Notes: generated by a model from the sequence alone, not told the origin. Positions 34,980-47,500 are shown, counted from the stretch's first letter. The stretch is 64,000 nucleotides of DNA from Colocasia esculenta (GCA_014218235.1 CM024766.1:26881346-26945345), one strand, 5' to 3'. Numbers and translations are program-made.

Positions 34980-36932
34980 TGTTGCCCAGTTGACGAGCCC
35001 AGAGGGGGGGTGAATGGGACTTTAAAAAAATTTGTTCAATAAAAACCTGTTCACAAAAAATGATTGCACAAACACACTTCGCAGATTGTTAGAGTTAGTA
35101 CAAGAAGGATAGAAGAAGCAAGGCAATCACACAAAGGACACAGCGATATATCCTGGTTCGGACCTCCTTTCCACAGGAGTCCTACGTCCATTCCCCAAGC
35201 AATCTCTTGGGATTTCACTACAAGGGTACAGTCCACCTTATGGACTAACAACACCCAGCTCAGCTGGTCTTCCTTCACACGAAGGGAATTACAACACCCT
35301 GGATACCACCAGGTCTTCTTCTCTTTCCGGGCAAGAAGGCAGCCCACTTCTTTTATAGGCGCAGAAGTAAACCTCCTGGTACAAACCCCAGTGTGGTTCT
35401 ACACCCAGCACACAGCTGGTCTTCCTTCTCTAAGAAGGGAACAACACCCTGGATACCCCCAGGTCTTCCTTCACACACGAAGGGAACAAGACATACAAAT
35501 GTGTTCAGGAAACAGACGCCCCTAGATCAAGCTAATAGGACAGGTGCTTGATCTGAAGCAAAGACTGAGAGGATAAAAGATCTACAGGGATGATCTCTCT
35601 CAGTGCTAAAGGCTCTCACAAAGATCTACACTGAACTCAGAGAGCTAGGAGCTACAAAGAAGAAGGAGTGAGACTTTGCTCTTTCAGATGCTCGCAGAAG
35701 AATCTTCAGAAGGAATGGGAGCGTTGCTTTTCTTCTCTCTGTTCTCCGTTTGTTCTGGAGCTTCAGTCTTCTATAAATATCTTCAACTTGAAAGATAGTC
35801 GTTGAAGTGTCCATTGATGTAGCCGTTGTCTCCAAGCTCAAGTGTTTGTTAGACTCTATGGTGCAGAGGAGCTTCTAGTTCAACGTTCCTTTGCTTCTCA
35901 TGCATGTAAGGAGAAGACCTTCTGAAATATCCTTTGGCTTCTATTTTATCCAATGTTGTATTACCAGTGCTGTCAGAGACCTGCAAACATTTATGAGCTT
36001 AAACAGTAGACAGCTAAGCTGTCTCTGGTTGTCAGTCAACATTAGAAGATATGATCATTAAAGTAGTAAAGCCATTTTGTTGTTCTAAAAAGATGTTCAC
36101 ATGATAAGCATGATAGTGAATGATATAGTCTATATGCATGCAGTGATACGTACAATCTTCATTAATGCATAGCAGTCAAAAAGATATTCAGAAAGATATT
36201 TGACTTTTCAACGTAATCAGAAAACAAATCGTTGTCTTCTATGAAATCGTTGTGCAAATCGTTATGATTTTATAAAGAAATCGATGCATAAATCCTTATG
36301 AATCAATTAAGAAATCGATGTTCAAATCGATGTGAAGTTCCTAAAGGATTCGTTATGAAATCACTAAGGAAATCGTTATGAAATCAAATCGTTACGAACA
36401 CAGAAATCGTTACGAGAGCAAATCGTTACGAAGTCTAAAGAAATCGTTACGAGAGCAAATCGTTACGAAGTCTAAAGAAATCGTTACGAAGGCAAGTCGT
36501 TATGATTTCTAAAGAAATTGTTACGAAAGCAAGTCGTTCTGATGACTTACGAAATCGTTATGAGATCAATAAAGAAATCGTTATGAACTTACTAAGGAAA
36601 TCGTTATGGTATCAATTTCTTTGCATTCACTTAACAAATCGATCTGAGATCGATTTCTTTAGAATCGATAAAACACTTGGTGAATCCTTATGAATGTGAA
36701 TGTAAGGAAATCGTTACATCTCTACAGAAATCGTTGTTGGCACTTTATGAACTGAAATCGATGTATTGAATGAACATCGATTTATCTTTCTAGTGCAAAT
36801 CATATAACGATAATTCCATAAATTTATATTTACTGGGAAAACATGATATTAATTATTTTTAATAATAATTAATCAATCATAAATTTTGTTATCATCAAAA
36901 TACAAGGGTAAAAATATAGGAGTGGTTCAACA
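34980..36932 (-). repeat. 5' LTR of element 3
   Basis: 1953 bp, same ends as the 3' copy (TG at 36932 minus, CA at 34980). Reversed octamer array at 36220-36790; TATA-like GATATTTATAG on the minus strand near 35785-35770; reversed hairpin block at 35245-35480. Differences from the 3' LTR are scattered single bases and short indels. Confidence 0.95.
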
Positions 36933-36937
36933 AGGGG

Positions 36938-39395
36938 GAGAAATCTATTGATGAGGAGGTAGCTCCTCAGTGGGAGCACACTGAAAGTATCCCTATGAAT
37001 AATGAAGAGCATGTTGAATTCGAGGACTCCATTGCAAGGGCACATAGCAAAAGGAAAAGAGTAGCACATGGGAGGCCCAAGGAGAAGCAGCTGAAGATTC
37101 AGTTGAAGCCCATTATTAAAAGGCTGAATGAGCAAGGCAAGACTCTCACATCTCTGCAGTCTGATATTCAGTCTATCCTTGTCAGCCAGACCTCAACAGC
37201 AAACGAAATTGGAGCCTTGTCCACTGAGGTACATAACTTGAGAGATGATTTTAAAATGTTCAAACAATTATGCAGATGGATGAAAGGTGAGTTTGATAGT
37301 GTCAAGAAGCTTATCTCTTCGAGGGTGCAATCCACCTCTGCCCCTCCAGCTCACTCTCCTGCAGAACCAGTTAGTAGTTCTGGGCCATCATGGCCAAGGT
37401 CAGCAGAAGAAAATGCAGGGCCATCAGAGCCAAGGCCAGTAGAAGAAAATGCAGGGCCATCAGGGCCAAGGCCAGCAGAAGAAAATGTAGGGCCATCAAG
37501 GCCAAGGCTAGCAAAAGAAAATGCAAGGCCATCCGGGCCTCAAACTATTGAGAAGGAAGCACCTGTTGCTGAAGCCGTGAAGTCTGGGCCACCAGGGCCA
37601 TCTGAGGTTGTGATTGGGCCACTAGGGCCAATGATTTCTGAGGGTGTGAATCCAAGAGTAGAAGAGCCTACAGCTGCTCCCGAAGCCCTTGAGTTTTCAT
37701 CTCTTACTACACCAGCCCCTCCTTCACCACCCTCTTCATCTGCAGCACCTCCAGCACCCATCACCTTCAAACAACCTATGCCTCGCACCATCTCTTCCCC
37801 AACTCCTTTTCCATCTCAATCCACTTCCTCTCCTACTATCTCTCAAATCATTTCTCCACCTTCACCTATCTGTGAAGATCCTCCAGCTTCCTCATTAGCT
37901 AGAGCATCGTCCTCTTATGGCCCCTCATCAGCCAGATCATCCACCAATTTTTCTCCAAGTTCCTTCCTTCATCCTCCTGCTCCACCTTCCTCTATCACAT
38001 TCATTCCTGAAAATCCACAACTTGCCAGTGCTTTTCTAAACAACTGTGAGGATGAGTTGGAGCGCACCACACTCATCTCAGTCCTGGCAGTTGCCACTCA
38101 TGTTCACAGGACTGATTCCTCTAGTCCTGTTCAGAAAAAGAGGAAACTCTCATCTACCCTAGCTCTTCCTTCTGAACCTAAGTTTCCTCCTCTTTGGTAC
38201 TCCCTCACTGTTGAAAATCGAAGGAGACCAATTTATTGTGAATATCTCCAAAAGTGCATTCTTTCTACCACTTTTGGCATTCCCTTTCTCAACCTAACTG
38301 ATCACCTAAACATTGTCCTTCCTTATTGCCATATTCCCAAAGCCGACCAATCAAAAATCGTCCAAATGGTTGAGTGCAAGACTGACGATCAGTGGGCTAA
38401 AGGGCACAAGGCTCTCTACAGCAAATATCTTCTTGCCAAGTCAGATAGCACTCCTCCAGGGGATCACCCACTCACCCTCTCTGAGTGGTTTGTGTTTCAC
38501 CATCAAGAACTCTGGGCTCCTTTCATTCTCAAAGAAATAAGGATCGCAAGGTACTTCCAGCTATACAATGATTTTTGATATCTCAACAAGCTACCTGATG
38601 TACAGTTTGGCCAATTCCATGGAGCTATTGCCACTCTCTGAGCTGAAAATCCGGTCAATTGCTCCTTCCCAGTGGACTTCACAACCCTGAAAATGCCTGA
38701 AAAAGTTTTTATTCCCAGGATTCACTCCTTGCTTTTGGATTCCTCTGCTGGCTCTCATGTTTTTGAGAGATTTGCTCGAGTAATGGGAAGAATATCAGCT
38801 CAACAGGGTCGCCTCCCCTCCTTTCAAAGGTTTATTTTGGATTCCTCTGGGCCACATCTCTTCTGAAGTTCTTGCTCCACTCATTTCTGAATGTGAATGG
38901 CTTTCTCCCACAGATTGGGAAAAACATTACAATCAATCTGCTCTTCAGTTGGAATCGTTAAATTCTTCATTGGTCAGGTCAGGCAAGCCATCTCTCTCTG
39001 TTGAAGCCTTCCTGGATTTGAATTCCATCAATCCCGTTCAGGAACTGTATGTTCAATGGGACTAGTGGTACAAGCCATTTTTGGCCTTGAAGAAATATCT
39101 TCTGCAGCATCAGTTACACTATCCTATAAAGATCAACCAATTTCTTCGATTCGCCAGCTTTGGTTCATTCAGTACCTACAAACTTTCCCTTGGCACCGAT
39201 GAATATGGCATTTTTCTGCGTACTCAACGGCAGCTTCATATTCAAAGGATGTTACCTGACATGGGACCATCTTACTCCATATCTTCTGGGGCTTTTTAGG
39301 CTTATTTTGAGGAGCAGGAATGCCAGGCCTTGCCAATTATTCGACGGCACGCCTCTCTCTTGTCTCCTGCTTTCTACATTGATGTACCTCCTTAG
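36938..39395 (+). pseudogene. Element 1 post-pol ORF, part 2
   Basis: Resumes after element 3. The largest open piece (36995-38578, 527 codons) holds a basic segment with KRKRV (about 37037), a predicted coiled-coil-like helical region (37100-37310), five imperfect 13-residue GPSGPRPAEENA repeats (about 37380-37545), a GPPGPSE segment, a long Pro/Ser-rich linker and a C-terminal globular part with DHPLTLSEWFVFHHQELWAP (about 38463-38522) conserved in element 2. A stop at 38576 is followed by homologous sequence in other frames (38672-38866, 39081-39299) to FYIDVPP and TAG at 39393-39395. No membrane helix or signal peptide is seen. Confidence 0.75.
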
Positions 39396-39478
39396 GGCAA
39401 CTAAATCTATCTCTCTTGTTTTCTCACTATCTTTTCTCTCTGTCTTTATCACCTTGTGGTATCTTTTTACTTAATGAC

Positions 39479-39492
39479 AAAAAGGGGGAGAA
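39479..39492 (+). other. Upstream polypurine tract copy of element 1
   Basis: AAAAAGGGGGAGAA after ATGAC, about 110 bp before the LTR-adjacent tract; the same layout as in element 2. Confidence 0.6.
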
Positions 39493-39587
39493 ATCTAGTA
39501 CTTCTGAAATATATCTCTTATATTTCAGCAATTTTGTTTAGATTCATCTCAGATCATCTATGCTTATTGTTAAGTTTTGTCATCACC

Positions 39588-39600
39588 AAAAAGGGGGAGA
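39588..39600 (+). other. Polypurine tract of element 1
   Basis: AAAAAGGGGGAGA, one base before the 3' LTR. Confidence 0.9.
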
Positions 39601-39601
39601 T

Positions 39602-41903
39602 TGATGATCAGTTTATCCTCATATAATTTAAATTAATTACATATTAATTTTGGTGATTAACAAAACTAAAACAAAGTTTAATCTAACATATTTTCTATGA
39701 GATTTGAGTACAGGAAATGAAACAAGGAATAAAAAGCTAAATGGGTAAGTATTATTTACTCTGTAGCAATGTAAGTTTAAAGCATGAAATTTCTCCAAGT
39801 ACACATCGATTTTCTACATGCTGTAACGACTTCCTTCTTTATCATATCGACTTCAGTAGATTCATAACGATTTCCTTACTATCATAATGATTTCATACAC
39901 ATAAGGATTCGCTATATGTTCTATCGTTTTGGGTATCATAACGATTTCACAAGTGTCTGGTCGATTTCGAGAAACGACTCGCTAAGAAAGCATAACGATT
40001 TGCTTCCATAACGATTCGCTAAATGATCGCATCGATCTCACAATGATTCGCTAAGAAATCATAACGATTTTCTAAGAAAGCATAACGACTTGGTTCACAA
40101 CGATTTGGTCTTCGCAATGATTTCTTAAGTGAGAACAACGATTTGCTCTCACAACGATTTGGTTATCGCATCGATTTCTTAAGTGCGAACAACGATTTGC
40201 TCTCACAATGATTTGGTCTTCGCATTGATTTGATAAGTGAGAACAACGATTTGCTCTCACAACGATTTGGTTATCGCATCGATTTCTTAAGTGAGAACAA
40301 CGATTTGCTCTCACAATGATTTGGTCTTCGCATCGATTTGATAAGTGAGAACAACGATTTGCTCTCACAACGATTTAGTTATCGCATCGATTTCTTAAGT
40401 GAGAACAACGATTTGCTCTCACAACGATTTCTTAAGTGAGCACAACGTTTTGCACTCACAACAATTTTGGTTTCACAACGACTCGTTAAGTCTCATAACG
40501 ACTTGATCCTTGAAACGATTTGATAAGTTACACAACGACTCTATCCCTGTAACGATTCGTTTAGTTACATAACGACTTAGTCGCCGTAACGATTCGATAG
40601 AGCAAACAACGATTTGCTCACATCATTTTGTCTCTAACAACTTGCTCATAACGATTTGGTTATTAATGCATAAAGATTTGTATGTGCATCGGTTTGCTTA
40701 TAAGTGCACAACGATTTACATAGATATCAACTCATTTGCATAATGATTTCATAAGTCATGCATGTAACGATTCCATGGAATATAACGATGTGATATTTGA
40801 ACTCATTTTTGAGTAGGTTGAAAAGTCAAAGTCTTCACGTATATCTTTCTGACATCCATACATTTATTACTACTGAACATATCTCTGCAGTACATGCAAA
40901 CGATATCTTCTATTCTTGTGTTTATTCTGTAAACGTCTTTTTAGAAGAACAGAATGGAATTTCCTTTTTGATATAAAATTAATCCAACGTTGACTGACAA
41001 AAAGAAACAGCCTAGCTGTCTATTGTTTTAGCATTTAATGCGTGCAGGTCTCTGACAGCACACCTCAATACAACGCTGGACAATATAGAAGATAAGGGAT
41101 ATCAGAGAAGATCCTGTTGCATGCATGGAAAGCTAAAGACTGTTCTACAGTGACATGCAGTTTAACGTAAACAAAAGCTTAGAGACAACGGGCACTTCAA
41201 CGTTCAAATTTCAAATAGAAGATATATATAAAGAAGACTGAAGCTCTAGAAGAAGACACCTTGAATAGATAGACAACGCCTTCAACAATTTTTCAAGTCT
41301 TTTGTGAGAAAACTGAAGAGCCAAGTTTTTCACTCACATCTGTTCTAGCTCTTGCTCTCTGAGATTAGTAAAGATCCTTGAGAGAGCCTCTAGTACTGAG
41401 GGAGATCAACTCTGTACATCCTTTCTTTCTCAGTCTTAGCTTCAGATCTAGCATTATATAAGCTTGATCTAGGGGCTTGCTTTTATTTCCTCATTTCTGT
41501 GTTCTTTCCCTTCGTGTCGAAGGAAGACCTGGAATTCCAGAGTGTGTGTTCCCTTCACGTAGAAGGAAGACCTGGTGGTATCCAGGGTGTTGTAACTCCT
41601 TTTCAGGTTGTGAAGAGCAGACCAGCTACGGCTGGGTGTGTAAGGGTCCATAAGGGGGACTGTACCCTTGGGTAGTGAAATTTTGAGGTATTGCTCAGGG
41701 ACTGGACGTAGGACTCCTAAGGAGAGGGGATCTAAACCAGGATAAATCCTTGTGTAGTGTGATTGCCTTTGTGTGTTTGTTATTTATCTTTACTAACACT
41801 AACAACTATCGAAGTGCGTTTTGTCTAACTGTTTTGTGAACAGATTTTAGGTTCTCAATAATTTTAAGAATCTCATTCACCCTGGGTTGCTAGCTGGGCA
41901 ACA
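39602..41903 (+). repeat. 3' LTR of element 1
   Basis: 2302 bp, TGATGATCAG to GGGCAACA, then the duplication CTTTT. Octamer array 39835-40800 with ~55-bp GTGAG...CTCAC units; TATA-like GATATATATAAAG near 41220; hairpin triplet 41505-41625. It lacks the solo LTR found in the 5' copy and has a shortened C tract before the end. Confidence 0.95.
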
Positions 41904-41908
41904 CTTTT

Positions 41909-42991
41909 TGATGGAGATGAAGATCACATAGGAGGGTGGCACTGTGACATGACTACTGCCATGGCGAGACAACTAGAGGTCTAGCTATTTTACCTAGTGG
42001 ATAATTTGGCTCCTCCCAGCTACTTCAGCTACCCTCGCATATTGGTGGACATCTCCAACCTTCATGGCCCCGTCCTATATTGGGGGCTCGTCATTTTTGT
42101 GGTGTTGGACACCCTCGCCGTGGTCATTGGTACAAATGTTGCTGCATAGTATGAACATCCTCTTGTTCGAGGGGCTCATCCTCAGCTTCTATCTTTAATG
42201 TCAAGGGCCATTGGCCACCATCACCTTGACCTAGAGGAACCTAATGTGTGTGCATATATGTATACTGTTCCCATGCTCAGTGCCTTCTCTCTCTCTCAAT
42301 TTATCTATCTCTTTCCCTCCCTCTCTCCCTATGTGTGTGTGTTTGGCTGAGATAGCCAGAATTGCTCTCTACCCCAACCGGTAATGGAGGGGAGATACTC
42401 TCTCTTCCCCCCTATTTGGAGTAATGGTATTTGGTCTTTCTAGTGAAATATTCTCAAAATTATGATGGTGTGTTAAATTGAGGGGCATAACTGATTAAAT
42501 TTCATGAATACAACAGTACACGATATGAAATAATTGGAAGATTTTGGTGGAATACATTTAATTTGCCATAAATATTTTTAAATAAGAATACTTTGAGCTT
42601 GATTCGTTGTTACATCATAGTATTAATGTTGTTTTCTCCAAAAACCGAAACATGCTCATGATCCAATAAAATGACTTTAACCTTCGTTACATCTAGTTGT
42701 AAATTGATGACATAAGTTGCCTATGCCATATTTTATGTAATTGCTAAATCTAATACACTGTAGGAAAATGTTATGAACACGGTATGTATGCGTAATTGGT
42801 ACTGTTATTTCTCAATCATAGTTTGTTTATGTAATAAAAAACTCCTCTTGAAGACCATCGCCTCTAGTCCAATTAGTGAAAAGCATTTAAGTTGCCTGCT
42901 TGTATTCTTCTTTCAAACTTGTATAATTTTATCTTAAGTTTCAATCTTTTATCTTTTTTCCCACAATGATAAATTGTACTCTCCTTTTCAG
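41909..42991. other. Unassigned flank and putative intron upstream of the protease exon
   Basis: No coding domain recognised on either strand. 42270-42340 is pyrimidine-rich with short CT and GT runs. From about 42420 it becomes AT-rich, and it ends in a pyrimidine tract and CTCCTTTTCAG, a good plant 3' splice site, so at least the right part is probably intron. No upstream protease exon (Cys active-site region) was found before element 1. Confidence 0.5.
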
Positions 42992-43219
42992 GGTATATTC
43001 AATGGTCCTTGTGGGACAGGTGGAGGTCATGCCGTGCTTTTGATTGGATATGGCAGAGAGAATGGACAAGACTATTGGCTTATAAAGAACACATTTGGAG
43101 TTTACTGGGGAGAGAACGGCTTCGTGCGACTGGAACGTAACGTTGGTAGTTTTAGTGGCATGTGTGGTATCGTAGGATATCCTAGCTATTATCCAGAAAG
43201 ATTAATGCAGAGTCCCTAA
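42992..43219 (+). pseudogene. Papain-family (C1A) cysteine protease, terminal exon, upstream exons missing
   Basis: After the splice acceptor the frame reads GIFNGPCGTGGGHAVLLIGY, then GRENGQDYWLIKNTFGVYWG and ERNVGSFSGMCGI, ending at TAA 43217-43219. This is the C-terminal lobe of plant papain-like proteases: the catalytic His is in GGHAVLLIGYG and the catalytic Asn in WLIKNTFG. Relatives usually have N-S-W-G there, so the Ser-Trp to Thr-Phe change in the active-site pocket is unusual. The exon is intact in itself. Only 75 codons remain; the catalytic Cys part is absent upstream, so this is a gene fragment or the tail of a gene with a very long intron broken by insertions. A possible poly-A signal AATAAA is at about 43396. 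Confidence 0.8.
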
Positions 43220-43983
43220 AACTTTCCAATTTTCTTTGAGGAGAAGACTAGTAAGAGAACATTATTATTACTTCCTACATAATTGAAGTCAAGCTCAAAT
43301 ACTTCACCTTCATAAGTGAAATATTCATTTCTTCAAGTTTGCACGTATACGTGCATGACCGGACACTTTTGGTGCATAAATAGTTATCCCTCCAAATAAA
43401 TTCAATAACTTCCTATGTGAACATGTTGTGAAGGCAGTAATATTCATTATTGTCTCAATTTAGAGATATTTCCTGTTTAGTATCCAACAGCTCATAATCT
43501 GATCATTACCAAGTCAATGGTTTAACTAGTTTCAAACTATTTATTTCGTATCTATATTCTTAATGCTTTTACAATATAGGTGTTTGTTGTCAACTAAATT
43601 GGTGCACTCATGATCAAACTGCAACAGTGGTCTGAAGTTTTTCACTTTTCTTAAATTTTTATTTTTTCTTGTATGTACTCCTTTTAAAAGTGAATCACGC
43701 TAGAATTTGTATGTACACTTTGGTATTACTTAGATGGCTTCCCATATTATTGAAGGTTATGTATATTATCAAACTTAATTTTTTTTTCAAATGGACAAGA
43801 ACAAACTTTCAAAAGATATCTTTAATTTGCAAAATATGATAATAAGATGATGTGACTCTTAAACATTGTCATGTAAGCTTTACTATTTTAATATTTATTA
43901 TATAAAGGATTAATGCAGTCAAATGCTCCATTAATGTCTAAATGTAAGATTATTTCCAACATCTTTACCTCAATCTTCACATA
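43220..43983. other. AT-rich 3' flank of the protease exon
   Basis: No ORF, RNA gene or repeat recognised. It probably contains the 3' UTR (AATAAA near 43396) and intergenic DNA. Confidence 0.5.
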
Positions 43984-44567
43984 TGTGATGCCCCGACATG
44001 AAATATTAGAACATAGGAATTATACCATTCAAGTCACTAAGATCGGGTACCATAGGATTAACAACATTCTATAAAGACAATAATCAGAATTTATGCCAAA
44101 ATAAATTGCCAAAACTTTATAGATATTAAGAGTCACTAATTTCTATTACATGCAATTCCTCGTGAGGAATACATAGGGCTCATCATGACCATTACATTAA
44201 CTTTCTAGGAAACAGAGACTTTTCCGAATCTTCTAAAACCTCTAAGATAATTGGGATGTTCCACGATTCTTGCCCGTCCCATCAAAATGTATTTCCTCGT
44301 CCATATTATCTGAAAACCACAAATTAAGTTAGGATAAACAAAAATCTCAATAAGATTTATATATCTATGTTTGATAACTTTAAGTAATTAATGTTTTAAT
44401 AGGTTGGATAAACTAATGTAATTAAATATGATTAAAACTAATGATAATTAGATGGTAGATCATAAGCAAGAAAGTATATAATGAACAAGGTGCAAAGGTA
44501 CTATCATGATAATGGAAGAGAAGAATAGGATTTGAAGTGCACGAAGCTGAGAATAAGCATGTAATAT

Positions 44568-47500
44568 TGTAGCAACCCGAAAAATTTAATACTTAAAAGT
44601 TTAAAATAATAATCTTTTTAAATCGAAATAATAGAAACATACGTACTGCCATCGTATGTGCAAGAATACATCGGAAAATTTCGTAAAACTTATAAATCAA
44701 CCTCAAATATTATCCCTAAGTGTTCCACGAAGAAATTCGTGCAACGAAAAATCCGAATGGCTAAGTGTACGTCACAATGTGACTAATTATCTAATTAGGG
44801 AACTAAGTCAGAAAACTATTAACATGGAAATATAACGGGCTCATAAATTAAATGAATATGTCAGAGAGACCTCCAACAGAAGGTATTCATGACCCATTAT
44901 CGAAATTGGACCAACAGACCTCTCATAGTCCATAAATAAAATCAAGTAAGAAAAATATAATAAAAGCCGTAACTCTATTATTCCCTAATTAAAAAGGGAA
45001 ATTCCAATAACTAATGGGCTTTGATAAATGGACCATATAAGAATTATTGGGGCAAAATAGGGATTCTTAAAAGAAGAATAATAGGAAAATATCCTAAATT
45101 CGTAACTTAAATATTACCTAAATAGAAAAAGGATATTAAAGCACTAAAATAAGAAGTTTGAGTTAGAATTGGATTCTTAAACCTACCCTAATAGCTTGGT
45201 CACGAATTTAACTCTCATCCTAACCCAAATTGGACATGGCAAGCTTGGAAGGAGGTTAAGAAATAGGAAATTTGGACTTAAATAGGAGTTAGAGTACTAT
45301 TAGGAAATAGAAACATGGGAAGCATAAATACTCTCCAATCTCTCCATGGCCAGCCCTCACATGTTGCTGGGGCTTGCTGGACCAGGAGGAGAGGCCAAGG
45401 AGGAGGAGAATTCATGGGGAGAAGTCTTCATCAAAGCTTCAACCCGAGTTCTTCAAGTTCTAACCCTAGAAGAGGAAATCGAGTCAAGGTAGACATTCTC
45501 ACAAGCTAAAATCATAAGATTTTGTCTGTAGATTGTTCCATGCATCAGAAACAAAACACTCAAGTTACATAATTTTCCATCAAGCCAATATTTTCTTATT
45601 GAATTTTGAAGTCCTGCAACTCTCTTGACCCCGAACCTTCATGTTTAATTCATATCTTCTTGAATACTCGATCCCATGCTCTTAAATTTTTATTGGAGAC
45701 ACTAATGCATGTTAGACATCTTTTGCCCCTAAAAGCCCTAATTTTATCCACCCTACTTCGTGAATTAATTCTCTGATCTCAACTGCTCACTGTGTCTTGT
45801 ACTCCCTGTTTGATTTGAATAAAGCATGTTGAAACTCTATCTATTTTTAAATTCCTATTTACTGTAGGTACTCACATATGTCTAGATCAATTTGCAACTT
45901 ATTTCATGATTTATCATCGACTATACAATTAGTTATGAATTTTCAAATCACCCTATGTCAAAACATGTTAAGTTGGCACGTAATCCCATGCCAGTCCCTT
46001 TTCCCGCTCGAACTCAGGTGAAGTACCAGAGAATGTGACGGCCTGATAGGCCGCGTTCTTAGGGCCGTCACAACACAGACACCTATCGCGATCTGATCGC
46101 GATAGGGTACCCCTTCGCGTTCTGGCGCCGACCTGATAGACCCGTCGTGATACTCATAAGACCCTATCATGATCTGCCTGCCTGTTCAGACAAGCCCGTC
46201 ACGAACCTCAGAAGCCCCCGTCGCGTTCACACTTGATCCTGTCGCGACCCTTACAGAGACCGGTCGCGTTCTGAAGTTTTTGCAGGAAAACCCACCTTTT
46301 TGCAAGTCTTATTGTTATACAGTCACCCCATGTTCTATTAATTATCTTGTACACAGAAAGACAAAGATGTAATTATTGAGTGTATTTTAATTAACTCAAG
46401 TTAATCACATGATCTATCTTGTCCATGATTTTCTCTTACACTTGCACTCACTTTGAACCATCCAATATGGCTTAACGTGGCATGAAAATTGTCACATGTA
46501 CATCTAGCAATTTATTTCAATTATATATATTAATTACCCTATTTTAAATGAACTTGTCTATGTTTACTCACGATGTTTTGGGAATACCGATACCGATGCT
46601 CCACTGTTCTAGAATTCCTCTAGAACGTCGGGCACTTGTTTCTATATACACACCCTCTCTTAACTTGGACGAACTCTCCGTCGGATATTCCTTCTGCTGG
46701 ACTAGTGAATCCTTGTTCAAGGCCTCCGTAAGTCTCCTCTGTCCATGGATTCCGACATGGTCGACGAGATGGTTGTACCCTAACACCTATGATACACTCT
46801 AGGGATCAGTAAGATCCGTACGGCCTTAGATTGTTCTCTCTCTTATCTTGAATCACGTCAGACCTCTGGACCTGTGCATAATGAGGCCAGCGGAAGTGTT
46901 GTGTATTCCACCTGACTGCCAACACTAGACGCGTGTGTTGTGCAACTATTACTATCGCTCGTTACTCGACGTTTCTTGTGCAATGTCCACTAGCCCTCAT
47001 CTATACTCTACTCGCTCGTCTATTCATGTTCACTCTACTATCTCATCTATCTCATCTAGTACTCTCTTGGTACCCTTTGAGCTGTTGTGGCTTCTACTGT
47101 TTTGTACTGTTCATGACTGTTTAGCGCTAAAAAGGGTCTTGCGACTCTACTGACTTGAATGCATACTGTTCAGGGAATGGAGAGTGTCCGTGGGGCTCCA
47201 ATCTAGTCCTGGGGGTAGAGAGCCACCGAAAATACCTGCAGGGGCTATAGACGGTGTCTGCATTGCACCGGTTTTGACTGACTGTTCTGATATAGCTAGA
47301 CATCTGACTGTTACACTGTTACTGTTAGTCTAGTGATTCAAACATACTGCACTATTACTGTACTGCCACTGACTATTACTGAACTGTTATTGAGTGACTA
47401 ATGTCGTACTCTCTACTTGCTCTACTTGATACTCACTCTCTTGAGTTATTGCGTGCTATCACGACTTGATCGCATTCAAAGTGCTATACTCTCTCGTTGT

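Larger units (their letters stand above)
31314..36932 (-). mobile_element. Element 3: gag-only non-autonomous copia element nested in element 1
   Basis: Minus-strand element with LTRs 34980-36932 (5') and 31314-33270 (3') and only 1709 bp between them. It has PBS (34977-34966), a broken gag (34916-33724), remnants of 3' untranslated sequence and PPTs, and no pol at all. The duplication AGGGG is at 31309-31313 and 36933-36937, and the host ORF rejoins across it. LTR ends TGTTAAACC/TGTTGAACC...CTGGGCAACA differ from families 1/4 and 2. The two LTRs look very similar along their length. It must have been moved by proteins of a related element. Confidence 0.93.
7324..41903 (+). mobile_element. 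Element 1: SIRE-like Ty1/copia retrotransposon hosting three insertions
   Basis: LTRs at 7324-11323 and 39602-41903 flank PBS, gag, pol (protease, integrase, RT, RNase H), a post-pol ORF and a polypurine tract, in the copia domain order with the extra ORF typical of SIRE/Maximus elements. The 5-bp duplication CTTTT is present at 7319-7323 and 41904-41908. Without the nested insertions (7780-9414, 15474-29100, 31314-36937) the element is about 13.7 kb. Coding regions have many stops and frameshifts, so it is dead. Its LTR start, TGATGATYAGTTTATCC, matches element 4. Confidence 0.93.

Noticed and set aside
41909..42350. Continuation of the left-hand LINE on the right side of element 1
   Set aside because: The CTTTT duplication predicts that it should continue, but I could not recognise LINE ORF1 or 5' UTR sequence there; left as unassigned.
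45315..45509. 64-codon ORF in the solo gypsy LTR
   Set aside because: It lies just after the LTR TATA box in untranslated leader; no similarity recognised.
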